This document shows, piece after piece, positions 7,661 to 15,094 of a stretch of DNA of 32,504 nt; the first letter of the stretch is position 1; every line of letters starts with the position of its first letter. The stretch comes from an uncultured Bacteroidaceae bacterium (GTDB lineage: Bacteria; Bacteroidota; Bacteroidia; Bacteroidales; Bacteroidaceae). The notes under the pieces were generated by a model. That model had not been told where the DNA came from. It saw nothing but the letters and a program-made list of their open reading frames with translations, and did no database searches. The translations under genes were made by a program, and so were the position numbers. Location of the stretch: the NCBI GenBank assembly GCA_905235305.1, contig CAJOLC010000052.1, forward strand, positions 1 to 32,504. Reading direction: 5' to 3'.

Positions 7661-8791
7661 TTATAATCTTTGCGTTACTTGTTTCAGCATCCTAACTTTC
7701 CAGGTGGAGAAGTCGCCTGCGATGATATGCTTTCGAGCCTCGCAGACAAGCCAAAGGTAGAAGGCAAGGTTGTGGATACTGCCTATTTGCAAAGCTAGCA
7801 GTTCCTGTGCCTTGAAAAGATGGTGCAGGTAAGCCCTACTGTAGAATGTATCCACCCATGCTGTTCCTGCCGGGTCGATTGGGGAGAAGTCGGTCTCCCA
7901 TTTCTTGTTGCGCATATTCATGATGCCCTGACTCGTGAAGAGCATTGCATTTCGGCCATTGCGAGTGGGCATTACACAGTCGAACATATCAACACCACGC
8001 GCTATTGACTCGAGCAGATTGGCTGGTGTGCCAACACCCATCAGATAACGTGGTTTGTCTTTGGGCAGGATGGCATTAACAACCTCAATCATTTCGTACA
8101 TGACTTCCGTAGGCTCTCCCACGGCAAGTCCACCAATGGCATTGCCATCAGCACCTTTTGAAGCGACAAACTCTGCACTCTGCTTTCTAAGGTCACGATA
8201 CGTGCAACCTTGTACGATTGGGAAGAGGCTTTGACTGTAACCATAAAGCGGTTCTGTTTCGTTAAACCGTTTGATGCAACGGTCTAACCAACGATGTGTC
8301 AATCCGAGGCTCTTCTTGGCATAGTCGTAGTCGCTGGTTCCGGGGGGACATTCGTCAAGCGCCATAATGATGTCTGCACCAATACTGCGCTCAATATCCA
8401 TTACCTTTTCGGGTGTGAAGGTGTGTTTGCTCCCATCAATATGACTTCGGAAAGTGCATCCCTCTTCGGTCAACTTGCGAATGCCTGCAAGAGAGAAGAC
8501 TTGAAAACCACCGCTGTCTGTCAGGATTGGCTTGTCCCAACCATTAAAGTGATGTAGCCCGCCAGCCTTTTCCAGTATTTCAGTGCCAGGACGAAGGTAG
8601 AGGTGATAGGTGTTGCTGAGAATGATCTGTGCCTTAACCTCACTGTGAAGGTCACGATCTGTAACGCCTTTCACGCTGCCAACTGTGCCGACAGGCATGA
8701 AAATAGGTGTCTCTATTTGTCCGTGGTCGGTCGTGATTAAACCAGCCCGAGCATTCGATTGAGTATCTGTTTGTAGTATTTGAAAGGTCAT
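7661..8791 (-). CDS. tgt: Queuine tRNA-ribosyltransferase
   Basis: Exchanges guanine-34 in GUN-anticodon tRNAs for preQ1, the base-swap step of queuosine synthesis. The 376 residues cover the whole TIM-barrel enzyme, with [10 protein letters not shown] (Asp 92), the IVQG segment, GGLAVGE and the nucleophile region [12 protein letters not shown] (Asp 271). The zinc site is odd. The position where E. coli Tgt has Cys-x-Cys-x2-Cys reads [12 protein letters not shown] (about residues 306-317) with no cysteine, while the later His of SIHNLAFYL is kept. I recall similar losses in other Bacteroidetes enzymes but could not check. Its ATG overlaps the lon stop in an ATGA junction. Confidence 0.95.
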   Translation of the reverse strand: MTFQILQTDTQSNARAGLITTDHGQIETPIFMPVGTVGSVKGVTDRDLHSEVKAQIILSNTYHLYLRPGTEILEKAGGLHHFNGWDKPILTDSGGFQVFSLAGIRKLTEEGCTFRSHIDGSKHTFTPEKVMDIERSIGADIIMALDECPPGTSDYDYAKKSLGLTHRWLDRCIKRFNETEPLYGYSQSLFPIVQGCTYRDLRKQSAEFVASKGADGNAIGGLAVGEPTEVMYEMIEVVNAILPKDKPRYLMGVGTPANLLESIARGVDMFDCVMPTRNGRNAMLFTSQGIMNMRNKKWETDFSPIDPAGTAWVDTFYSRAYLHHLFKAQELLALQIGSIHNLAFYLWLVCEARKHIIAGDFSTWKVRMLKQVTQRL

Positions 8792-11242
8792 TTCACGTTC
8801 TCGTCGTCAAAGGTAAAGTTAATGTGATTCTTAACTTTCTCGTTGAGTAAAGCAAAATCGAGCACATCCTGAATGTCCGAGGCATAATGGAAGGTCACTC
8901 CTTTCAGGTATTCTGCCGGGATCTCTTCTATGTCCTTCTTGTTTTCCTGGCACAGGATGATGTCCTTGATGCCTGCTCGTTTTGCTGCAAGTATCTTTTC
9001 ACGGATACCACCAACAGGAAGCACTTTGCCGCGCAATGTTATCTCGCCTGTCATGGCCAGTTCTTGACGCACTTTCCTTTGAGTGAGAGCAGAGGCGATA
9101 CTTGTTGCCATTGTGATGCCGGCACTTGGTCCGTCCTTGGGGACAGCGCCTTCTGGAATGCAGGTTATAATTCTCAAATATACGACTGTCTATATTCAGT
9201 CTGTCGGCATGTGCTCGAATGTATTCAAGGGCAAGCAGAGCGCTTTCTTTCATAATGTCTCCAAGGTTGCCTGTTAGAGTTATCTTGCTGCCTTTGCCTT
9301 TGCTCACGCTGGTTTCGATGAAGAGAATCTCGCCACCTACACTTGTCCAGGCCAAACCTGTCACCACGCCAGCATAGCCATTCCCCTGATAGGTGTCACG
9401 ACTGAAAATAGGTTTGCCCAGCAATTCCTCAGCTTCATCTTTCGAGATGCTATGGTCGTTCTTCATTTCGTCTTTAGCCACCCTGAGAGCAACACGGCGG
9501 AAGAGCTTGTCTATCTGCTTCTCAAGGCCACGCACGCCACTTTCGCGGGTGTAGCGTTCGATGATGAACTCCAAGGCTGGCTTGCCTATCTTGAGGGCAG
9601 TATGTTCTTTCAGTCCGTTCTTCTCACGATTCTTCGGAACAAGATGCTGACGGGCAATCTCAATCTTTTCTTCCGTTATATAGCCATCAACCTCAATGAG
9701 TTCCATACGGTCGAGTAGGGGACGGGGAATTGTGCTTGTATCATTGGCTGTAGCAATGAACATGACTTTGCTGAGGTCATAGTCCAGATCGATATAGTTA
9801 TCATGGAAAGCCACATTCTGCTCTGGATCAAGCACCTCAAGCAGGGCCGATGAGGGATCGCCATGTACGGACCCAACCGAAACTTTATCTATTTCGTCGA
9901 GGATGAAGACGGGATTCGAACTGCCTGCTCTTTGCATTCCTTGAATGATTCGACCAGGCATTGCTCCGATATATGTGCGCCTGTGGCCGCGTATCTCGCT
10001 TTCATCATGAACGCCGCCAAGACTCATCCTGACATATTTGCGACCAAGCGATTCTGCAATGCTTTTGCCTAGACTTGTCTTGCCTACTCCTGGAGGACCA
10101 TAAAGGCAAATGATGGGGCTTTGACGGTCTTTGCGCATCTTCAGTACTGCAAGGTGTTCGAGGATGCGTTCTTTGACCTTTTCCATTCCATAATGGTCTC
10201 TGTTGAGTTTCTTCTCGGCTCTTTTGATGTCGGTGTTGTCTTTGGTGCATTCGTCCCAAGGCAGTCCTACGACAGTCTGCAAGTATTGGAGCTGGACATT
10301 ATAGTCGGGCGACTGGATGTTGATACGATTCAGTTTTGAAAGCTCCTTATCGAAGATTTCTGCAGTCTGCTTGCTCCAGTGCTTCGTCTCAGCTTTCTTT
10401 CTGAGGTTCGAGACATCATCCTGTCTGACACTCGACTCGTCCTTGTCGCCCAGCTCGCTTTGGATGTTCTGGACTTGCTGGCGAAGGAAGTATTCACGCT
10501 GCTGCTGGTCAAGGTCGCTTCGAGTCTTATTCTCAATCTTTCGCTTGAGTTTCATCAGCTCGATGATATTGTTGGTAAGCTGAATGGCCTGTTGCAGTCT
10601 GGTCAGTTCTGTTGGGCATGAGAGGAGCTGATACTTCTGCTCGATGCTGAGTGGCAGATAACTGCATATCGTATTGAGCATGAAGGTGGTTGGCTCCATA
10701 TTATTGATGTACTGGATAAGCTCATCTGGGTAGTCGTCGAGTATGCCCATTAGGTTTTGGGTACGTTCCTTGAGCAGAGCCAACATGGCCTTGTATTCTG
10801 TTTGCTCAATGTTGCCTGGCATGGAGTCGGTCATACATGCAACTGTGCCTTCATAGGAGCCTGCAACCTGTCGGAGTTCTTGTATCTCAATGCGGTTAAA
10901 TGCTTGGAAGAGGGCATTGTATGTCCCATCCGGCATCTTCATGGAATGGACGAGTTTGGCCACGACGCCGATGGGGTAGAGGTCTTCTATCTGTGGCGTC
11001 TCCACATCTGGCACCTTTTGCGTCAGCAATGCCACCAGTCCATCCGTTCGCTCCAGCTTGTTCAAGGTCTTAATGCTATGCCTGCGGCCAACGGTAATAG
11101 GGGAGACTGTGCCCGGAAAGAAGATATTGTCGCGAAGCATGATGACAGGCATGTCGCCGCCATGATTGGCATGCATCAGTTTGTCTGTCTCGCCGGATAC
11201 TTCAGCCACGAAGGAAAATGTTTTCTTGTTATTCTCAAACAT
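8788..11242 (-). pseudogene. lon: Lon ATP-dependent protease, frameshifted in the proteolytic domain
   Basis: Lon degrades misfolded and regulatory proteins. Reading from 11242, the frame gives an N-terminal substrate domain, AAA+ Walker A GPPGVGKT (382-389), Walker B VFILDEID (about 445-452) and most of the protease domain to IFENYNLH (residue 695). It then runs out of register to a stop at 8999. A second frame (first possible start a TTG at 9177) supplies the missing end from 9156 to 8788: [14 protein letters not shown] with the catalytic Ser, and [16 protein letters not shown] with the catalytic Lys. Between His and Pro only one base (9157) remains where family members have three residues (usually IHV), so about 8 bases are missing. 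The restored length, about 820 residues, is normal. The stop overlaps tgt by ATGA. Confidence 0.9.
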
Positions 11243-11308
11243 CGAGATTATCTACTATTTACTTTTAAAGATTTACTGTTGTTATGGTCAATGACCAATA
11301 AAGCGCGG

Positions 11309-11316
11309 CAAAAGTA
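11309..11316 (-). promoter_or_regulatory. Putative -7 element for lon
   Basis: Read on the minus strand this is TACTTTTG, which fits TAnnTTTG, 66 bases before the lon start. No -33 TTTG lies at the expected distance. A likely start of the lon-tgt-lptF/G transcript. Confidence 0.4.
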
Positions 11317-11360
11317 CAAAAAAAAAGCCAAACTTCGCGCACGCATACAATTAATTATTG

Positions 11361-11368
11361 TAAATTTG
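11361..11368 (+). promoter_or_regulatory. Putative -7 element for the tRNA methyltransferase
   Basis: TAAATTTG fits TAnnTTTG and faces away from the lon promoter, 73 bases before the GTG start at 11442. The -33 box is not evident. Confidence 0.35.
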
Positions 11369-11441
11369 CAGGCTAAAAGGAATTCCCGACTAAGAAACGA
11401 CCTGTTTTTTTAATATGAATTGATTAATTTCTGAGCAAATA

Positions 11442-12140
11442 GTGAGCAACGATATATTCCGTTTCAAGCGATTCTCCGTACATCATGACCGATGTGCCAT
11501 GAAAGTAGGCACCGATGGAGTGCTGTTGGGAGCCTGGGGGAGTGTTGAGGGACGCAGAATCCTGGATATTGGTACGGGTACTGGTCTTATTGCCTTGATG
11601 GCGGCACAAAGGAATGCTGATGCCGATGTTCTGGGCATTGACATTGACTATTCGGCTGTCCTTCAGGCAAGGGAGAACATTGCCGGAAGTCCATTCTGCA
11701 GTCGTGTTGAGTGCATTCTGCAAGATGTCCTGACGTTCGAACAAGATGTGCCTTTCGATGCCATTCTCTGCAATCCGCCATTCTTTACTGAGGATACTTT
11801 GTCCGACGATAAAGGACGAGCTTTGGCTCGCAATAATGTCAGCATGCCGTTCCCGCTTCTAATCAGGAAAGTTGCCACTTTGCTTGCTGACAAAGGCACC
11901 TTTTCGCTCATCGTTCCAAATGCTCTCGTGCAAGAGATTATTAGTCTCAGCATTGAAAACGGACTGCATCTCATTCGTCGCTGCCATGTCCACACGACTG
12001 CACGAAAGCCTGCTCGAAGAGCTTTGCTTGAGTTCTCACGACAAAACTCTAATTGTGAAATGCAAACGCTCTACTTAATCAGCGAGGATGGAAACAGAAG
12101 CCTGGAATACCAGAAACTGACTGAAGACTTCTATTTGTAA
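11442..12140 (+). CDS. tRNA1(Val) adenine-37 N6-methyltransferase (TrmN6/YfiC-like)
   Basis: A SAM-dependent methyltransferase of 232 residues, similar to E. coli YfiC/TrmN6, which methylates A37 of tRNA-Val. The family opening FRFKRFSVHHDRCAMKVGTD is present, then motif I ILDIGTGTGLIALMAA (about 40-55), the acidic motif IDIDYS, and catalytic motif IV NPPF (111-114), the form used by N6-adenine methylases. The start is GTG: no ATG occurs between it and an in-frame stop at 11421. The gene for the nucleoside-recognition protein begins 8 bases later, so the two are probably co-transcribed. Confidence 0.88.
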   Translation: MSNDIFRFKRFSVHHDRCAMKVGTDGVLLGAWGSVEGRRILDIGTGTGLIALMAAQRNADADVLGIDIDYSAVLQARENIAGSPFCSRVECILQDVLTFEQDVPFDAILCNPPFFTEDTLSDDKGRALARNNVSMPFPLLIRKVATLLADKGTFSLIVPNALVQEIISLSIENGLHLIRRCHVHTTARKPARRALLEFSRQNSNCEMQTLYLISEDGNRSLEYQKLTEDFYL

Positions 12141-12148
12141 CAGTTATA

Positions 12149-13099
12149 ATGGCAATTATGTTTAGTTATAAATTGGCAAAATCCCTATTCTTCGACAGCT
12201 TGAAGCCAACCGTGAGGACGGTTTTATGGTTGCTGAAGATTATGCTTCCTATATCATTTTGTGTATGTTTAGCGCAGTTCTATGGCTTGATAGCTTGGTG
12301 TGCTCAGTGGCTCAATCCATTGTTCTGCCACATAGGCTTGCCCGGAGCTTCGTCGATTGCATTCCTGACGGGCGCAACTGCTACGACCTATGCAGCTCTT
12401 GCTGTTATGATGAGCATGGAACTGACACTTAGACAAGCCACCATCATAGCAATAATGGTACTCATTTGCCATGCTTTGCCGTTGGAATGTACGGTCAATA
12501 AGAAGGTTGGCTCCAAGCCTTTTCGGATGGCCTTACTGCGTGTCTGTGGAGCTCTTCTTGCAGCTGTCTACCTGAATCTTCTCTTGCCCGAGATGCCGGA
12601 GGCATTTTCTGCCCTTACACTTTCTGCATCGGAAGCATCGCTCATTACGGTTCTGAAGGGATGGCTCCTGTCTTCTGTGAAGTTAAGTGCAATGATTTTC
12701 CTCATCATCTATGCCTTAATGTTCATACAGAAACTCATGGAAGAGCTGGGCTTGATGCAGAAGCTGACGAAGCCGCTCGAGCCTTTGATGGTCATCTTCG
12801 GCTTGCCCAGGAATGCTGCTTACCTGTGGCTTGTGGGCAATGTATTAGGCATCAGCTACGGTTCAGCCGTAATGCTTCAGCTGGAAGATGAGGGTAAAAT
12901 CACGAGGCAGGAAGCTGATGAAGTAAACTACCATCTTATCATGAACCACTCCATGCTGGAGGACACTCTGGTCTTTGCTACTGCTGGAGTGTCTGCCTTC
13001 TGGATTCTCTCCACTCGCCTGCTATTTGTGCTCGTTCTTGTATGGTGTAGAAAAGGTCTTCAGGCAGCGTTCGCTCACAGGCGTAGGCAGTCCGATTAG
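12149..13099 (+). CDS. Nucleoside recognition (Gate) domain membrane protein
   Basis: A 316-residue polytopic membrane protein with two 'nucleoside recognition' Gate-type halves. The first half contains GLPGASSIAFLTGATATTYAALAV and the polar motif CHALPLECTVNKK. The second contains GLPRNAAYLWLVGNVLGISYG and HLIMNHSMLEDTLVF. Seven or eight hydrophobic segments are visible. Related proteins include SpmA/SpmB and parts of nucleoside transporters, but the substrate here is unknown. It follows the tRNA methyltransferase by 8 bases. The next gene is convergent. Confidence 0.82.
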   Translation: MAIMFSYKLAKSLFFDSLKPTVRTVLWLLKIMLPISFCVCLAQFYGLIAWCAQWLNPLFCHIGLPGASSIAFLTGATATTYAALAVMMSMELTLRQATIIAIMVLICHALPLECTVNKKVGSKPFRMALLRVCGALLAAVYLNLLLPEMPEAFSALTLSASEASLITVLKGWLLSSVKLSAMIFLIIYALMFIQKLMEELGLMQKLTKPLEPLMVIFGLPRNAAYLWLVGNVLGISYGSAVMLQLEDEGKITRQEADEVNYHLIMNHSMLEDTLVFATAGVSAFWILSTRLLFVLVLVWCRKGLQAAFAHRRRQSD

Positions 13100-13194
13100 C
13101 CGAACCACTGTATTGGGTTGCCGGACATAATACATTGCATTCCTCGCCACAACATAGTTCTTTACACGACATATAGTAATAGGTTCGTTGCAGC

Positions 13195-13260
13195 ATCATG
13201 AACCTGCAATTGAATATTCATGAACCTGCAATTGAATGTTCATGAATATTCAATCAACCC
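13195..13260. repeat. Tandem array of three 22-bp units, TTCATGAA core
   Basis: Units start at 13195, 13217 and 13239. Units 1 and 2 share the run CATGAACCTGCAATTGAAT and differ only at the first and last base. Unit 3 keeps TTCATGAA but continues TATTCAATCAACCC. The core TTCATGAA is palindromic (unit 1 has ATCATGAA), and CAATTG in the spacer is a second palindrome. The array lies between the nucleoside-recognition gene and the convergent COG2509 gene. It aligns base for base with the array at 21519-21584, including the final CAACCC. Confidence 0.85.
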
Positions 13261-13322
13261 AATGTGCTATGTTGGCAGACAAGGCATGTTGAGTTGAGCG
13301 TCGTAATATATTAAATAAGGTG

Positions 13323-13342
13323 GACAACCCTGTTTAGTTGTC
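13323..13342. terminator. Possible hairpin at the end of the COG2509 gene
   Basis: GACAAC (13323-13328) and GTTGTC (13337-13342) form a 6-bp stem around an 8-base loop, between two convergent genes. No strong T run follows on either strand, so the terminator assignment is weak. Confidence 0.3.
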
Positions 13343-14234
13343 AGAAATAGTACTGATTGTCAATGTCTTAGGCATTCTGCCTGGAATCTTTTCCCAGATA
13401 AAGAGCCACAGCTTCGGCGCATCGTTCTCCGTCGACACCAGCACTTACGATGCCACCAGCATATCCGGCTCCCTCGCCACACGGGAAAAGACCTTCGAAA
13501 CGAATGTGCTGCAAGGTCTCGTTGTCGCGAAGGATTCGAACAGGACTGCTGGTTCGCGTCTCAATGCCAATAACCGTCGCTTCGCTGGTCAGGAAGCCGT
13601 GTTTCTGCCTGCCCCATAGTTTGAAGGCCTCGCGAAGTCGGGTGCTGATGAACTCCGGCAGCCAGAAGTGCAGCGGGCTCGCTATCAAGCCCGGGGCATA
13701 AGAAGAGTCGTTGAGGTCGGCAGACAAGCGTCCGTTCACAAAATCAGTCATCCTCTGCGCCGGAGCCGTCTGCATGCGATTAGCTTGCAACCAGCATTGA
13801 CGTTCGAGCTCCTCCTGCAACATCATCATTCGAAGGGGGGATGTGTTACCCTCAAATGCAGTCTCGGTGTCCACCTCCACGACCATTCCGCTGTTACTCC
13901 AACGGCCACCTCGGTTCGAAGGACTCATGCCGTTCACAACAACTTGCTCAGGACCACTCGCCGCAGGCACTACAAAGCCGCCCGGACACATGCAGAAGCT
14001 ATACACTCCGCGCCCCTGTACCTGTGTCACCATACTATACTCCGCAGCTGGCAACCATTTGCCACGTCCCTGCTTACTATGATACTGAATCCGGTCGATA
14101 AGCTCGGATGGATGCTCCAAGCGAACGCCAATCGCAAGCCCCTTAGCCTCAATGTCTATTCCGCTCTTCGCAAGGTATCGATACACATCTCTGGCCGAAT
14201 GGCCTGTGGCAAGGATGACAGGGCCCATGAATAT

Positions 14235-14265
14235 GGAGCGAGGGGCAAGGGGCAAGGAGCAAGAG
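14235..14265 (+). repeat. T-free GGGGCAAGGAGCAAG repeat, intragenic copy (left arm)
   Basis: A 31-base G/A/C-only stretch containing GGGGCAAGGAGCAAG (14249-14263). It matches the reverse complement of 14296-14326 at 27 of 31 positions. It lies inside the COG2509 gene and is read as SCSLPLAPRS on the coding strand without breaking the frame. Confidence 0.8.
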
Positions 14266-14295
14266 GTTACTTCTGCTTCTACTCCCACAACTGTT

Positions 14296-14326
14296 CTCTC
14301 GCTCCTTGCCCCTTGCTCTTTGCTCC
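14296..14326 (-). repeat. T-free GGGGCAAGGAGCAAG repeat, intragenic copy (right arm)
   Basis: Inverted partner of 14235-14265, separated by 30 bases, so the two could fold into a long hairpin. On the coding (minus) strand it holds GGGGCAAGGAGCGAG, one mismatch from the core, and is read as RSKEQGARSER. Confidence 0.8.
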
Positions 14327-15009
14327 TTACTACAAGTCCCGTCATCTTGGTCTGGAAGTGCACCTCGCCTCCACATCTTAGGATTGTATTTCTCGTTCTC
14401 GATGACTCGAGGCAAACGGTCTGTGCCAATATGCGGATGTGCATCAGAAAGTATAGCCGGACTGGCACCGTGCTGTACGAATATCTGCAGGATGCGATCC
14501 GTGTTGCCGCGCTTCTTGCTGCGGGTGTAGAGCTTTCCGTCACTATATGCTCCTGCCCCACCCTCGCCAAAGCAATAGTTACTCTCTGGGTCTACACGCT
14601 GTTCAGCCCTAATGCGTGCAATGTCTTTCTTGCGTTCGCGAACATCCTTGCCTCGCTCTATGACAATCGGCTTAAAGCCAAGTTCGATGAGACGAAGGGA
14701 TGCAAACAGACCGCCAGGGCCGGCTCCGACCACCACGACAGGAGGGCATTCGCTCACATCTTTATATATATAAGGCTCGAAGTCTTGCAAAGGAGGTTCC
14801 TCACCTACATAAGCCTTTACCGTCAGGTTGACAAAGATGGTGCGCTGCCGGGCGTCAATACTGCGACGGATAACCCTCACAGCTTTAGCAGTTATGCCCT
14901 TTTCCTGATGAAGATAAGCCAGGATGCTCTGCTCATTATATGCTTGTTGCGGCAGAATCCGCAAATTAAATTCACTGACCATTTGATGTTAGACTTAGCC
15001 TTTTCCGTG

Positions 15010-15017
15010 CAAAGGTA
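15010..15017 (-). promoter_or_regulatory. Putative -7 element for the COG2509 gene
   Basis: On the minus strand this reads TACCTTTG, matching TAnnTTTG, 27 bases before the ATG at 14982. A -33 box is not clear. Confidence 0.4.
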
Positions 15018-15061
15018 CAAAATAATTCCTCATTAATCACTCTAAATTCCCAATTTCTTCA

Positions 15062-15069
15062 TATCTTTG
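15062..15069 (+). promoter_or_regulatory. Putative -7 element for the threonine operon
   Basis: TATCTTTG matches TAnnTTTG and lies 25 bases before the thrA ATG at 15095. The short leader holds no obvious attenuator or leader peptide. A -33 TTTG is not seen. Confidence 0.45.
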
Positions 15070-15094
15070 CACGCGAAAACTTAACCATGCAGGA

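Larger units (their letters stand above)
13368..14982 (-). pseudogene. COG2509-type FAD-dependent oxidoreductase, frameshifted and carrying repeat insertions
   Basis: The N-terminal frame (14982 to 14395) gives a ferredoxin-like lead-in and the FAD-binding motif VVVVGAGPGGLFASLRL, then FGEGGAGAYSDGKLYTR and HIGTDRLPRVIEN (residue 196). There it leaves register. The C-terminal frame resumes at 14394 with RNTILRCGGEVHFQTKM, then GPVILATGHSARDVY, PGGFVVPAASG, and ends with FPCGEGAGYAGGIVSAGVDG. Two missing bases explain the shift; the restored length would be about 538 residues. Two oppositely oriented copies of a GGGGCAAGGAGC repeat sit inside the C-terminal part, adding in-frame peptides RSKEQGARSER and SCSLPLAPRS around TVVGVEAEVT. 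The reaction of this family is not defined to my knowledge. Confidence 0.82.

Noticed and set aside
13195-13260. CRISPR array
   Set aside because: The 22-bp units are contiguous with no unique spacers, only three units exist, and no cas gene is present.
14152-15036. A 294-codon plus-strand frame opposite the COG2509 gene
   Set aside because: The opposite strand carries an obvious FAD-binding motif. The plus frame is an artefact of the same DNA.
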